This document shows, one piece after another, positions 10,296-23,192 of a stretch of DNA of 64,000 nt. This DNA is from Moraxellaceae bacterium REDSEA-S32_B1. Its GTDB lineage: Bacteria > Pseudomonadota > Gammaproteobacteria > Pseudomonadales > Moraxellaceae. The notes under the pieces were generated by a model. The model was not told where the DNA came from and did no database searches. It was given only the letters and a program-made list of their open reading frames with translations. Positions within the stretch are counted from its first letter, which is position 1, and the number at the start of each line of letters is the position of its first letter. The stretch spans positions 16,697-80,696 of the forward strand of contig LUOR01000038.1 in the NCBI GenBank assembly GCA_001626925.1, read 5' to 3'. The position numbers and the translations under genes are program-made.

Positions 10296-11312
10296 ATGGA
10301 TGCAAAAAGTGAAGTGATTCTACGCCACGACCATTGGCAAGGTCGCATCTTATTGGTCAACCCACCACGAGATCAGCTTTTTCAATCATTACAAAGTGTC
10401 GGTGCGACACAAATATCGGTCTGGACGTGGAATTTTGCAGATCATAGCTTTTATAACAATCATCTCGAAAGCACTTTTGATGTTCAGCCAAAAGCAGATG
10501 ATTATGATCAAATCATTATTTTTGTCCCCAAAGCCAAAACTTTACTCGACTATATTTTGGCGCAATGCGTTCGCTTACTCGGCATAGGCAAATCGATTTA
10601 TCTGGTCGGTGAGAAAAAAGCAGGCATCGAACGCAGTGCCAAACAACTGCAAAGTTACGGCAAGACGATTAAGCTCGATAGCGCACGACATTGTCAGCTG
10701 TGGCAATTGGTGATTGACAAACTGCCCAGTGAAAAAACAACTCATCTCGACACGTGGATTAAACACTATCCGATTGAAGTCAATGGACAAACCTTAAAAA
10801 TCTGCGCCCTACCTGGGGTATTTAGCCAAGATCATCTCGATGTCGGTACGGCACAGCTTTTGCCTTATCTGAGTGAAGTTAAATCGGGTACAACTTTGGA
10901 TTTTGGTTGTGGCGCTGGGGTGATTTCTGCCGTTTTAGCAAAGCAAGATTCAACCAGAAAAATCACTGCGGTCGATATTGATGCATTTGCACTGCGCTCG
11001 ACAGAACTTACATTTGCCGAAAATCAACTGAGCGAGCAACTCACGACGCTTGCGATTACCGACATTCAAGACATTTCAGATCAATTCGATGTGGTGGTCA
11101 GCAATCCACCCTTTCATCAAGGCATCAAGACCAATTATCAAGCCAGCGAAAATCTGTGTAAATTTGCCAAGCAACGTCTTCGTCCTCAAGGGGAATTGTG
11201 GATCGTTGCCAATCGTTTTTTGAATTACCCTTCCTTGATCGAAGCCCAGTTTGCACAGTGCATGCAAAAAGCCGACAGTCAGGGATTTAAAGTTTTATAT
11301 GCTCAAAGCTAA
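10296..11312 (+). CDS. rsmC: 16S rRNA (guanine1207-N2)-methyltransferase
   Basis: Methylates G1207 of 16S rRNA using S-adenosylmethionine. The 338 residues (E. coli 343) show the two-part layout of the family: a degenerate N-terminal methyltransferase-like domain, then an active one. The active domain has [11 protein letters not shown] near residue 205, the acidic loop VDID near 228 and the catalytic NPPFH near 269. The ATG at 10296 has no strong ribosome site; an ATG at 10283 is out of frame. lysP follows 60 bp downstream. Confidence 0.88.
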   Translation: MDAKSEVILRHDHWQGRILLVNPPRDQLFQSLQSVGATQISVWTWNFADHSFYNNHLESTFDVQPKADDYDQIIIFVPKAKTLLDYILAQCVRLLGIGKSIYLVGEKKAGIERSAKQLQSYGKTIKLDSARHCQLWQLVIDKLPSEKTTHLDTWIKHYPIEVNGQTLKICALPGVFSQDHLDVGTAQLLPYLSEVKSGTTLDFGCGAGVISAVLAKQDSTRKITAVDIDAFALRSTELTFAENQLSEQLTTLAITDIQDISDQFDVVVSNPPFHQGIKTNYQASENLCKFAKQRLRPQGELWIVANRFLNYPSLIEAQFAQCMQKADSQGFKVLYAQS

Positions 11313-11371
11313 AATTTGCATGCGACTGCAAAGCATTCATGTAAAAAGCACACATGCAAGATGGACTTCAT

Positions 11372-12856
11372 ATGCAAAATGACCAAGCAGTAGACACTGC
11401 AACACTGCACCTAAAGCGTAAACTCAGTGCACGCCATCTGAATATGATCGCTATTGGCGGTTCGATTGGTACTGGACTGTTCCTTGCTTCTGGTGCAACC
11501 ATCGCCACCGCAGGACCGGGTGGTGCATTAGTCGCTTATGCACTCATTGGAGTAATGATTTACTTCCTGATGACTAGTCTAGGAGAGCTTGCAACACATT
11601 ATCCAAGCTCAGGCGCATTTTTTACCTATGGTAGTCGTTATGTTGATCAAGGCTTCGGCTTTGCACTCGGTTGGAACTACTGGTACAACTGGGCGATCAC
11701 CGTTGCTTTTGAATTAGTCGCTGTACAGTTCATCATGAAGTTTTGGTTTCCTGAAATCGAAGGCTTCTACTGGAGTGCGCTGTTTTTAGCGGTAATTTTT
11801 GGCATCAATGCACTGACGGTCAAAGGCTTTGGTGAAAGTGAATTTTGGTTTTCCATGATCAAAGTGGTCGCCATTATCGTCTTTATTGCGATCGGTTTAT
11901 TTACCATTGGTAAAATCATGCTCGATCCGATGCAAAGCATCACGCAAAACTGGGTTACTGGCGATGCACCTTTTGTCGGCGGACTACAAGCTATGATCGG
12001 GATTGCCATGATCGCGGGATTTTCCTTCCAAGGCACGGAAATGGTTGGTGTGGCAGCAGGTGAATCGAAAGAACCACATAAAACCATTCCTTTGGCGATT
12101 AAACAGATCTTTTGGCGAATTCTGCTGTTCTATGTCTTATGTATTTTCATCATCGGCACATTGGTGGCCTATAACGATCCGATGTTACTGCATGCAGCAA
12201 AGACTGAAAATGTTGCGCTATCGCCATTTACTTTACTGTACGAAAAAGCAGGTTTTGCCTTCGCAGCCAGTGTGATGAATGCGGTAATTTTATCTGCGAT
12301 CCTCTCTGCGGGTAACTCGGGCATGTATTCTTCGACACGTATGCTTTACGACATGGCAAGAGAAGGACGTGCACCGAAAGTTTTTGCCAAACTGGATCGT
12401 CGTGGCGTACCGATGAAAGCACTTTATGCGACGACTGCGGTGGCTGCGCTCTGTTTCCTCACCACATTTATTGGTGAAGAAGCTGTATTTAACTGGCTAC
12501 TGAATACATCAGGCATGTGTGGCTTTATTGTGTGGCTCGGGATTGCTGTATCACATTACCGCTTCCGAAAAGGTTACCTCAAACAGGGCTATCAGCTCAA
12601 TGATCTCGCTTATCGCGCCAAATTCTTCCCTTTTGCACCGTGGTTTGCATTTATTCTATGTAGTTTGATTATTCTCGGTCAGAACTATCAGGCGGTGATT
12701 GGTGGGCGTATTGATTGGCTCGGCTTACTTTCAACCTATATCAGCATTCCATTATTCTTAGCGATTTGGCTCGGTTATAAATTGAAGTATAAAACCAAGC
12801 TGATTCCATACTCGAAGATGGATGTACAACCCTTAAAAATTGACGACGACGCGTAA
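11372..12856 (+). CDS. lysP: Amino acid permease, LysP-like lysine transporter
   Basis: An APC-superfamily permease with about 12 membrane helices. Many segments read like E. coli LysP: ARHLNMIAIGGSIGTGLF, GFALGWNYWYNWA, GFSFQGTEM, SAGNSGMYSSTRMLY and LLNTSGM. From the ATG at 11372 it has 494 residues (LysP has 489). An ATG six codons earlier (11354) is possible. Because LysP is distinctive within this family, lysine is the likely substrate, but another cationic or aromatic amino acid cannot be excluded. No lysine riboswitch is visible upstream. Confidence 0.8.
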   Translation: MQNDQAVDTATLHLKRKLSARHLNMIAIGGSIGTGLFLASGATIATAGPGGALVAYALIGVMIYFLMTSLGELATHYPSSGAFFTYGSRYVDQGFGFALGWNYWYNWAITVAFELVAVQFIMKFWFPEIEGFYWSALFLAVIFGINALTVKGFGESEFWFSMIKVVAIIVFIAIGLFTIGKIMLDPMQSITQNWVTGDAPFVGGLQAMIGIAMIAGFSFQGTEMVGVAAGESKEPHKTIPLAIKQIFWRILLFYVLCIFIIGTLVAYNDPMLLHAAKTENVALSPFTLLYEKAGFAFAASVMNAVILSAILSAGNSGMYSSTRMLYDMAREGRAPKVFAKLDRRGVPMKALYATTAVAALCFLTTFIGEEAVFNWLLNTSGMCGFIVWLGIAVSHYRFRKGYLKQGYQLNDLAYRAKFFPFAPWFAFILCSLIILGQNYQAVIGGRIDWLGLLSTYISIPLFLAIWLGYKLKYKTKLIPYSKMDVQPLKIDDDA

Positions 12857-12931
12857 TTATCACTCTCGCACAAATGCCATGACCAAATAAGTAATCTCAT
12901 TACTCAAATCTCATGGCGTTTGAGTGTTTAA

Positions 12932-14881
12932 TTAAACTTTCTGCAAATCAAACTTCGAATGCGCTAAGTCTTCAATCGGCATTGGCTTGGCAAAATAGTA
13001 ACCTTGCATCTGATGACAGCCTAGTCGAATTAAAATTTCTGCTTGTTGCTCTGTTTCTACACCTTCAGCAGTGACGATTAACCCGAGCTGTGATGCAAGA
13101 TTGATAATACTTGCAAGGATAATTTCGTCTTTTTTATTTTCTCCATCAAGATGACTGACAAAGACTTTATCAATCTTTAACTCATCGATCGGCAAATCTT
13201 TGAGATATGAAAAGCTCGAATAACCCGTACCAAAGTCATCAATTGCAATCTGCAAACCAATCTGTCTGAGTCGCTCAAATTTTTGTACGCACAGCTTCAC
13301 ATTGCGCATGGCGGTGGTTTCAGTCACTTCAATGATGAGATACTTGGCATCGATTTGGTATTTTTCTAATAACTCATCCAACACTTCGAACAACTCATCA
13401 TGCTCAAACTGCGATGCAGAAAAATTTATCGCAATCGGTACTAACGGAAAGTCTGATGTCTGCCAAAGTTGAATTTGCTTACAAGCTTGCTCAAGTACCC
13501 AATGGCCAATGGCCACAATCAGACCCGACTTCTCCGCAAGATCAATAAATCTATGTGGTGTCAGCAATCCGAGCTTGGGATGTTGCCAACGGATTAACGC
13601 TTCCACGCCACAGCGTTGCAAATTGGCGTTGTATTTTGGCTGATAATGTAAAACCAATTGATCATGTATGATTGCAGTCGTCAAATCATTGATGAGATTA
13701 TATTCTTGGCGTACACGCTGTGCCTCCAAGGTTTCATCAAAATAGTAAAATCCGTTACCACCCTGCGCCTTGGCTTGTAGCATCGCAAGATCGGCATTCA
13801 TCACCAGTTCTTTAAAACTATTGCCGTGCTCAGGAAACATTGCAACCCCGATACTTGCAGACAGTGCAATGGTTTGATCACCAATCCGATAGTTGCGCTT
13901 AATCTTGGCATTGACCTGTTTGGCTAAAGCTTTGGCTTCTTCACCCGTCGCATTGGACACCATCATTACCAACTCATCACTACCAAAGCGTGCCAACCTG
14001 ACATTACGCCACAAGGTTTGCTTCACCCGTTTTACCACCTCAATGAAGAGTTGATCGGCCATCTTGTGCCCATAGATTTCATTGACCATCCGAAATCGAT
14101 CGAGATCAATGTACAAAAAGGCAAGTTGCTGATTATCGGTACGGTGTTGCTGCAATATTTCACCGATACGATCTTCAACAAAGAGTCGATTTGGCAACTG
14201 CGTCAATTGATCGTGGGTACTTAAATTCACAATCTCAACACTCAGGCGATCTACATCTTGTTTCTTGAGCGCAATTTGTTTTTCAAACAATGAAAAGCTT
14301 GCACCGACAATAATCACTAAAACCAATAAAAATAGCATCGCCAAGACGAAATAATCATGATTGGATTGAAATAATTCATACTGCTCCACTTGGTCGACAC
14401 TAACAAAATACACACTTGCCATGCCTGTGTAATGCATCGCTGCAATACTCAAGCCCATCATCACAGCAACATAAATTCTCGGTGAAATATGGTAAGAAGA
14501 CGTCGATTTAAAACGATGTGATAAATAAAAAGTAACCCCTGCGCCGAGAATCGCAATCGCAATAGAAAGCAACACAATCATCGGCTGATAAATCATGGCA
14601 TGCTGTTCAAAAATCAGTCCAGACATACCTGTATAATGCATCGCAGAAATGCCTAAACCCATAAACACTGCACCCAAAATCACACGTGATACAGGAAGGC
14701 TAGAGAGCGTATTTAGCCAAAATGCAAACATCGAAATAAAGGCGGCGATGACATAAGACAACGTGGTATAGGTCACGTCAAAGCGATAACCATGTGGCAT
14801 ATGACACGCCAACATACCGATAAAATGCATCGCCCAAATTGCCAACCCAAAAATCATGCCTGTTGCGATATTGATTGGCAC
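12932..14881 (-). CDS. MHYT-GGDEF-EAL c-di-GMP protein, start disrupted by a frameshift
   Basis: The open frame has 649 residues from a GTG at 14881. It contains three MHYT-type motifs (MHFIG near 18, MHYTG near 81 and 149) in a multi-helix membrane sensor, then a GGDEF domain (about 215-380) and an EAL domain (about 395-640). The GGDEF signature is degenerate (GSDEL at 300-304), so cyclase activity is doubtful. The EAL domain keeps EAL at 427-429, DDFGTGYSS and AEGVET, so phosphodiesterase activity is likely. MHYT domains usually have one more helix at the N-terminus. That helix is encoded just upstream in another frame (14899-15000), so the GTG is probably not the ancestral start. Confidence 0.85.
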   Translation of the reverse strand: MPINIATGMIFGLAIWAMHFIGMLACHMPHGYRFDVTYTTLSYVIAAFISMFAFWLNTLSSLPVSRVILGAVFMGLGISAMHYTGMSGLIFEQHAMIYQPMIVLLSIAIAILGAGVTFYLSHRFKSTSSYHISPRIYVAVMMGLSIAAMHYTGMASVYFVSVDQVEQYELFQSNHDYFVLAMLFLLVLVIIVGASFSLFEKQIALKKQDVDRLSVEIVNLSTHDQLTQLPNRLFVEDRIGEILQQHRTDNQQLAFLYIDLDRFRMVNEIYGHKMADQLFIEVVKRVKQTLWRNVRLARFGSDELVMMVSNATGEEAKALAKQVNAKIKRNYRIGDQTIALSASIGVAMFPEHGNSFKELVMNADLAMLQAKAQGGNGFYYFDETLEAQRVRQEYNLINDLTTAIIHDQLVLHYQPKYNANLQRCGVEALIRWQHPKLGLLTPHRFIDLAEKSGLIVAIGHWVLEQACKQIQLWQTSDFPLVPIAINFSASQFEHDELFEVLDELLEKYQIDAKYLIIEVTETTAMRNVKLCVQKFERLRQIGLQIAIDDFGTGYSSFSYLKDLPIDELKIDKVFVSHLDGENKKDEIILASIINLASQLGLIVTAEGVETEQQAEILIRLGCHQMQGYYFAKPMPIEDLAHSKFDLQKV

Positions 14882-15000
14882 GGCGAGAGGCGTATTATTT
14901 TATAATACGATAAATTTTCAACGCTAAAAGCAGCAAAGCTTACCCCGATCGCCACCGCAATCGACAATAAAATCAGCCAGACGTTATATTCAGCATGCAT
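14882..15000 (-). pseudogene. Out-of-frame first helix of the MHYT protein
   Basis: An ATG at 15000 opens a frame reading MHAEYNVWLILLSIAVAI and on to SYYK: a typical first helix of an MHYT domain. The frame then fails to join the main one. Immediately before the GTG at 14881 the main frame reads NNTPLA and continues into VPINIATG. Adding one A to the four-A run (14898-14901 on the minus strand) joins both parts into a protein of about 689 residues. The break is either a real single-base loss or a sequencing or assembly error. Confidence 0.7.
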
Positions 15001-15170
15001 GATGCATTGCTCACACTTTTATTTTAAAACCACTATTATTTTGCGTTATAGCACGATAATTCGACTGACTCTAGCGCACTCAACATTTTTCTGACTTTTT
15101 TAGACTTAAGTTTACAAATTTAGGTCAATTTGAGTGATTTCTCGCACAAAGCGCTAAATAAGCCCCTGTA

Positions 15171-15255
15171 AAAGAAGGGTTCTAGAAAGAGTAAACTAAA
15201 ACTTAGTTCTTTTCTTTATCAACAATCTTGTTCGCTTGAATCCAAGGAATGAGCA
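15171..15255 (-). pseudogene. Remnant of a second ilvC 3' end
   Basis: On the minus strand this stretch encodes [15 protein letters not shown] and a TAA stop, the same C-terminus as the intact ilvC exactly 180 bp away. The codons differ from ilvC almost only at third positions. The sequence after the stop also resembles the start of the ilvC terminator region. Upstream of this segment the similarity ends. Confidence 0.8.
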
Positions 15256-15262
15256 GAGATTA

Positions 15263-15309
15263 GGAAAGCATCGCTTTCCCTCTACGCAAGAGCGAAACTG
15301 TGTTTCGCT
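15263..15309. repeat. Two short perfect hairpins between the ilvC remnant and ilvC
   Basis: GGAAAGC/GCTTTCC with a 3-nt loop (15263-15279) and AGCGAAAC/GTTTCGCT with a 3-nt loop (15291-15309). They have no T run and look like a small REP-like palindromic unit rather than terminators. The rest of 15001-15382 holds no gene. Confidence 0.5.
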
Positions 15310-15333
15310 AAGCACGCAACAAAAATATTACCA

Positions 15334-15361
15334 ACAAAAAACCCTTGTAAAAACAAGGGTT
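15334..15361 (-). terminator. Intrinsic terminator of the ilvIHC cluster
   Basis: A 9-bp stem (15340-15348 with 15353-15361) with a 4-nt loop, followed by T-rich sequence on the minus strand, 22 bp after the ilvC stop. Confidence 0.85.
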
Positions 15362-15382
15362 CTTGAAAGATAAAGCTAAAAC

Positions 15383-16411
<1,029 letters not shown>

Positions 16412-16476
16412 CTAAAATGCTTTTTTTAAAATCTCCCCGAATACGCTTTCAATGCGTTCAACTTCGGGGGATTGAG

Positions 16477-16968
16477 TTAAATACTTAAAACTTTTTCACC
16501 ACGTGCAATACCAGAAACGCCCGAACGCACCACTTCCAAGATGGTATTTTCAGACAATGCGTCGATAAAACCATCGAGCTTATCAGTTGCACCTGCGATT
16601 TGAATGACATAGGTATTCGGCGTCACATCAACGATTTGTGCACGGAAGATATCCGCTGTGCGTTTGATCTCGGCACGAGATGCACCTAGTGCGCGCACTT
16701 TGATCAACATCAATTCACGTTCGATATGCGCCCCATCGGATAGATCAACTACTTTCACCACTTCAACCAATTTATTGAGTTGCTTGGTGATTTGCTCAAT
16801 CTTGTGTTCATTACCATAGGTCGTCAACGTCAGACGAGACATGGTTTCATCATCAGTCGGTGCAACATTCAAAGTTTCGATGTTATAACCACGTTGACTA
16901 AATAAACCGACGAGACGTGATAGCGCACCTGCTTCATTTTCAATAAGTACGGAAATAATATGTCGCAT
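16477..16968 (-). CDS. ilvH: Acetolactate synthase small (regulatory) subunit
   Basis: The ACT-domain subunit that activates acetolactate synthase and confers valine feedback inhibition. From the ATG at 16968 it has 163 residues, the same as E. coli IlvH, and begins [18 protein letters not shown]. The start overlaps the ilvI stop by one base (TAATG), a strong sign of translational coupling. A longer frame to 16995 exists but would run into ilvI and has no family support. The LFSQRGYNIETLNVAPT segment of the ACT domain is intact. Confidence 0.96.
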   Translation of the reverse strand: MRHIISVLIENEAGALSRLVGLFSQRGYNIETLNVAPTDDETMSRLTLTTYGNEHKIEQITKQLNKLVEVVKVVDLSDGAHIERELMLIKVRALGASRAEIKRTADIFRAQIVDVTPNTYVIQIAGATDKLDGFIDALSENTILEVVRSGVSGIARGEKVLSI

Positions 16969-18692
16969 TAGGTACGCTCCCCTTTTGACAACCACATGTC
17001 ACGCATTGACTGACCTGCAACCAACATTGGATAAACGTGTTCTGAACGATCGACCATGACATTGATAAATACGCATTTATCATTGATCGCCATTGCTTCT
17101 TCAAGCTTGGCTTCGAGCTCATCCGCACGATCGATTTGAATACCGACATGACCATAAGCTTCCATCAGCTTTGGAAAATCTGGTAATGAATCGACATACG
17201 AGCTTGAGTGACGACCTTCGTAGTTCATGTCTTGCCATTGCTTCACCATACCCAAAGCACGGTTATTCAAGCATAAGATTTTGACATTCAAACCATATTG
17301 CTTACAGGTCGACAGCTCTTGGATACACATCTGAATCGATGCTTCACCTGTCACGCAAACCACTTGCTTGTCTGGGAAAGCCAATTTTGAAGCCATCGCA
17401 TACGGTAGACCAACTCCCATCGTACCTAGACCACCTGAGTTGATCCATTGACGTGGATGCTTGTATTTGTAATACAAAGCAGCAAACATTTGGTGCTGAC
17501 CCACATCTGAAGTAATGATCGCATCACCATGCGTGACTTTATACAAAGCTTCAATCACTTGCTGTGGTTTCATGCTGTTATCGGTTGCTTCTTTGTAGCG
17601 TAAACCGTGTACAGCACGCCAGCCGTCAATCTGCTTCCACCATTCAGCAATCGCTTCAGGATTTGGTTTTGACACATTGAGTTGTTTCATTTGTGCCAAC
17701 ATTTCTTGAAGCACAGGCTCAACGGCACCAACGATTGGAATCTGCGCCGTAATGGTTTTCGAAATCGTTGCAGGATCGACATCAATATGAATGACACGTG
17801 CATTCGGGCAGAATTTTGCAGGGTTATTGGTCACACGATCATCAAAACGTGCGCCAATCGCAAAAATCACATCCGCATTGTGCATCGCCATATTGGCTTC
17901 GTAGCAACCGTGCATGCCAAGCATACCGATAAACTGCGGATCATCACCTGGGAAACCACCAAGACCCATCAAGGTATTGGTCACTGGGAAATTCAAAATG
18001 TGTGCAATTTCTGTCAAATATTCAGATGCATTACCTTGTACAACGCCACCACCTGTATAGATCACAGGGCGTTTTGCAGTGAGTAACTCATCAATCGCCT
18101 TACGAATCTGACCTGAGTGACCACGTGTCGGTGGTTGATACGAACGCATCTTCACTTTTTCAGGATATTCGTATGCAAATTTTTCCGCAGGGTTGGTCGC
18201 ATCTTTTGGAATATCAACAACGACTGGACCTGGACGACCAGATGAGGCAATATAAAATGCTTTTTTGATCATGGCAGGAATTTCACTGGCATGACGCACT
18301 TGGAAACTATGCTTCACGATCGGACGAGAGATACCGACCATGTCCGTTTCTTGGAAAGCGTCTTCACCGATCAAGTGGGTTGCTACCTGACCAGATAAAA
18401 TCACCATTGGAATTGAATCCATATAGGCAGTCGCAATCGGTGTGACCGTATTTGTTGCACCAGGACCACTTGTGACGAGGACGACACCTGTTTTCCCTGT
18501 GACACGAGAATATGCATCGGCCATATGCCCTGCTGCTTGCTCATGACGCACGAGATAGTGCTCAATCTTGTCCTGCTGAAAAAGCGCATCATAAATATGT
18601 AAAACTGCGCCGCCCGGATAACCAAAAACGTGTTCAACACCTTCGTCCGCCAAAGCGCGAACGAGCATTTCACCACCTGATAAAAGTTCCAA
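16968..18692 (-). CDS. ilvI: Acetolactate synthase large (catalytic) subunit
   Basis: ThDP- and FAD-dependent enzyme for the first common step of branched-chain amino acid synthesis. I chose the TTG at 18692. It gives 574 residues, as in E. coli IlvI, begins MELLSGGEM (E. coli MEMLSGAEM), and has AGGG 8 nt upstream. A GTG three codons earlier is the alternative. The catalytic Glu51 lies in [11 protein letters not shown]. The usual GDG of the ThDP motif reads GEA here (TGEASIQM), followed by the conserved LNN. The gene is preceded by a leader peptide and terminator hairpin, which suggests attenuation. Confidence 0.95.
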   Translation of the reverse strand: MELLSGGEMLVRALADEGVEHVFGYPGGAVLHIYDALFQQDKIEHYLVRHEQAAGHMADAYSRVTGKTGVVLVTSGPGATNTVTPIATAYMDSIPMVILSGQVATHLIGEDAFQETDMVGISRPIVKHSFQVRHASEIPAMIKKAFYIASSGRPGPVVVDIPKDATNPAEKFAYEYPEKVKMRSYQPPTRGHSGQIRKAIDELLTAKRPVIYTGGGVVQGNASEYLTEIAHILNFPVTNTLMGLGGFPGDDPQFIGMLGMHGCYEANMAMHNADVIFAIGARFDDRVTNNPAKFCPNARVIHIDVDPATISKTITAQIPIVGAVEPVLQEMLAQMKQLNVSKPNPEAIAEWWKQIDGWRAVHGLRYKEATDNSMKPQQVIEALYKVTHGDAIITSDVGQHQMFAALYYKYKHPRQWINSGGLGTMGVGLPYAMASKLAFPDKQVVCVTGEASIQMCIQELSTCKQYGLNVKILCLNNRALGMVKQWQDMNYEGRHSSSYVDSLPDFPKLMEAYGHVGIQIDRADELEAKLEEAMAINDKCVFINVMVDRSEHVYPMLVAGQSMRDMWLSKGERT

Positions 18693-18714
18693 CGTATTCA
18701 CCCTAGACTTTCTG

Positions 18715-18778
18715 GATGCAGTACTTACGTACGTATTTAGATCTTCGAGAAACTTCTCAGTCCAAAAATACGTGCATC
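18715..18778 (-). promoter_or_regulatory. Large hairpin just upstream of ilvI
   Basis: Nested inverted repeats: GATGC/GCATC (18715-18719 with 18774-18778), ACGTATTT/AAATACGT (18731-18738 with 18766-18773) and an inner GAGA/TCTC. It lies between the attenuator terminator and the ilvI ribosome site, and could affect translation or message stability. Confidence 0.5.
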
Positions 18779-18793
18779 GACTACATCAAATTT

Positions 18794-18841
18794 AAAAAAA
18801 CAAATATTCATAAAATATTCGGGCGACATAAAATAGTCGCC
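18794..18841 (-). terminator. Attenuator terminator in the ilvI leader
   Basis: On the minus strand a GGCGAC/GTCGCC hairpin (18822-18827 with 18836-18841) is followed directly by an 8-bp hairpin (18801-18808 with 18814-18821, one G-U pair, 5-nt loop) and then seven T. It lies inside the leader, before ilvI, where full termination would silence the operon. CCGTGAT at 18861-18867 can pair with the complementary stretch at 18971-18977 inside the leader peptide, a possible alternative fold. Confidence 0.75.
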
Positions 18842-18954
18842 TGATAAGGGATTAGCTTAACCGTGATGTAAAAATACACATTGCATGGACTACTTTTCCA
18901 AGAATGACAGGATCGCTTCGGATGGAAGAGGATCGAGTTTGACACTCTGCTCGT

Positions 18955-19017
18955 CTAGAGTTTCAGAGTTATCACGGCTATGACATGGACTCGAAGGGTG
19001 ATCGAATCAATAGACAT
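18955..19017 (-). CDS. Branched-chain-rich leader peptide of the ilvI attenuator
   Basis: A 20-codon frame, ATG at 19017 to TAG at 18955, encoding MSIDSITLRVHVIAVITLKL. Ten of the 20 residues are Ile, Val or Leu, and the densest run (LRVHVIAVITL) is in the second half, as in known ilv leader peptides. It begins shortly after the best promoter and ends about 115 nt before the leader terminator. Stalling at Ile, Val or Leu codons would free the downstream RNA to avoid the terminator (inference from known ilv attenuators). No strong ribosome site is visible, which is the main weakness. Confidence 0.7.
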   Translation of the reverse strand: MSIDSITLRVHVIAVITLKL

Positions 19018-19031
19018 AAACTAAAGCGAGC

Positions 19032-19060
19032 ATTTTTGATGCAATTGCCCTGAAAGTCAA
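19032..19060 (-). promoter_or_regulatory. Probable promoter of the ilvI leader
   Basis: On the minus strand TTGACT (19055-19060), 17 bp, AAAAAT (19032-19037). It gives an ilvI leader of about 330 nt that contains the leader peptide and attenuator. Confidence 0.55.
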
Positions 19061-19314
19061 GTTTTCTATGCGTTTTATCCCACTCTTTTTAATAAAAAGT
19101 ATTACTTATATCCGTAAAGCACAGCTCAACATACAAAATCACCATTCCTCCCAAATTCTAAGCTTCGTATTGATAGGGCTTTTGGTTAATTTTTCACACA
19201 AATATGCTATTTAGATTTAAGATAAGAAAATATCTGTCCTCTTATATCGTCGATAATAGACAGCGCATGGAGCTCAAAATGTTGTTCAGTCCAAATTTGA
19301 TTGAGAAAAAACAC

Positions 19315-19764
19315 ATGAATATCAAAATGAAAATAAGCTTAATCTTACTTGCAGCAACTCTTGCAAGTACAGCACCGCAATTCGCTCAAGCACAAAAATT
19401 TTATAAATGGGTCGACAGTAGTGGCTCAACACACTACACCACCACGCCACCACCGAGAAATGCCAAAAAACTGGGTAATGTCAACACTTATAATGATACG
19501 CCAAGCGGACAGAATTACACGCCTGCGCCACCGCCTGAAAGTACCACTCAAGCCAGTAATCAACAAGCGAATAACCAACCAGCAAATCGCCAAGATTCAA
19601 ATCAATCAAGCAACCCATCAGTACCAGAACGTCCTAGCACACCCACTCAAAACCAATCTGACAATTCAAACTCAAGCAATGAGCGCATTACCTTACCTCA
19701 AGTCGGTGAAGACCCAACACGTGGTCAAGAGCAAATCTTAAATACGGGTCGCAACTTACTTTAA
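19315..19764 (+). CDS. Secreted DUF4124 protein
   Basis: From the ATG at 19315 the product has 149 residues. It starts with a signal peptide (cleavage probably after FAQAQ), followed by a short DUF4124 module (KFYKWVDSSGSTHYT TTPP region). The remainder is low-complexity and rich in Gln, Asn, Ser and Pro. The frame is open to 19204, but the longer form would bury the signal peptide. The family is exported and of unknown function. The gene is divergent from the ilvI leader and has a strong terminator after it. Confidence 0.8.
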   Translation: MNIKMKISLILLAATLASTAPQFAQAQKFYKWVDSSGSTHYTTTPPPRNAKKLGNVNTYNDTPSGQNYTPAPPPESTTQASNQQANNQPANRQDSNQSSNPSVPERPSTPTQNQSDNSNSSNERITLPQVGEDPTRGQEQILNTGRNLL

Positions 19765-19797
19765 GTCGACTCTCCGACACCTTATCAACATCGAATT

Positions 19798-19834
19798 TGC
19801 GCAAATCAATCCACGAAATTTGCGCATTTTTTTT
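19798..19834 (+). terminator. Intrinsic terminator after the DUF4124 gene
   Basis: A 9-bp stem (19798-19806 with 19818-19826), an 11-nt loop and a run of eight T. Confidence 0.88.
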
Positions 19835-19907
19835 CAATTTGCGCTATGCTGTGCAACATTATTTTCCCTTATTTTATCGCTCAGCGAATTTAGAGTTTTT
19901 GAGTTAA

Positions 19908-22550
<2,643 letters not shown>

Positions 22551-22638
22551 AGCGATTGTTTAAAGCTTTGATTTAAATCATGTCGTACAAATTAACGATT
22601 TAAATGATCATTTTTAATGAATGAATAAGGAAAAAACG

Positions 22639-23163
22639 ATGCACTTGATTCGACGTTTTGCAATCATTGTTCTAAGCTTAGGATTAAGTGCGAGTTTTGT
22701 TGGCTGTGGTTTTCAACTCCGTGGCGCACAGATTAAAGCCCTACCGACGCAATACCACTCGGTACAATTGGCATTGCCTGAAAATGCACAAGATTTGGAA
22801 AAACCATTAAAAGTTTATTTCAGTAATCTTGGTGCTCAGATCAACCAAACACATGCTTTGACTCGCCTCAAGGTGACCGATTACGAACTCAAGCGTCGGC
22901 AATTCCGCGGCAAACTCACCGAAGCTCAACTGCATATGTCGGCAACTTTTCAAATCGAAAATATGCAAGGCGAACCCCTGACTGCACCTCGCACCGTGAT
23001 CTCACAGCGCACCTATCAATATGATATTGCGACCGTCAACACCGAGCGTCAAGAAGAGCAATTCTTTATCAAAGTCATGAACGAAGATATCGCTCAACAG
23101 ATCATCCATCAGTTGCACACCAATCGCTTACCGACAGCTGTGCTTGATCAAGCCCCTGAATAA
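22639..23163 (+). CDS. lptE: LPS-assembly lipoprotein LptE
   Basis: An outer membrane lipoprotein that plugs LptD and helps insert lipopolysaccharide or lipooligosaccharide. I chose the ATG at 22639 because AGGA lies about 8 nt upstream; an ATG six codons earlier is weaker. The 174 residues begin with a lipoprotein signal ending in FVGC (Cys23), followed by GFQLRG, typical of the family. It sits 88 bp after leuS and 29 bp before holA. Confidence 0.92.
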   Translation: MHLIRRFAIIVLSLGLSASFVGCGFQLRGAQIKALPTQYHSVQLALPENAQDLEKPLKVYFSNLGAQINQTHALTRLKVTDYELKRRQFRGKLTEAQLHMSATFQIENMQGEPLTAPRTVISQRTYQYDIATVNTERQEEQFFIKVMNEDIAQQIIHQLHTNRLPTAVLDQAPE

Positions 23164-23192
23164 TTCGTTCATTTAATTTCGACTTTGCCTAG

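Noticed and set aside
12876..12917. Inverted repeat between lysP and the MHYT gene as a terminator
   Set aside because: The loop is about 28 nt and no T run follows on either strand.
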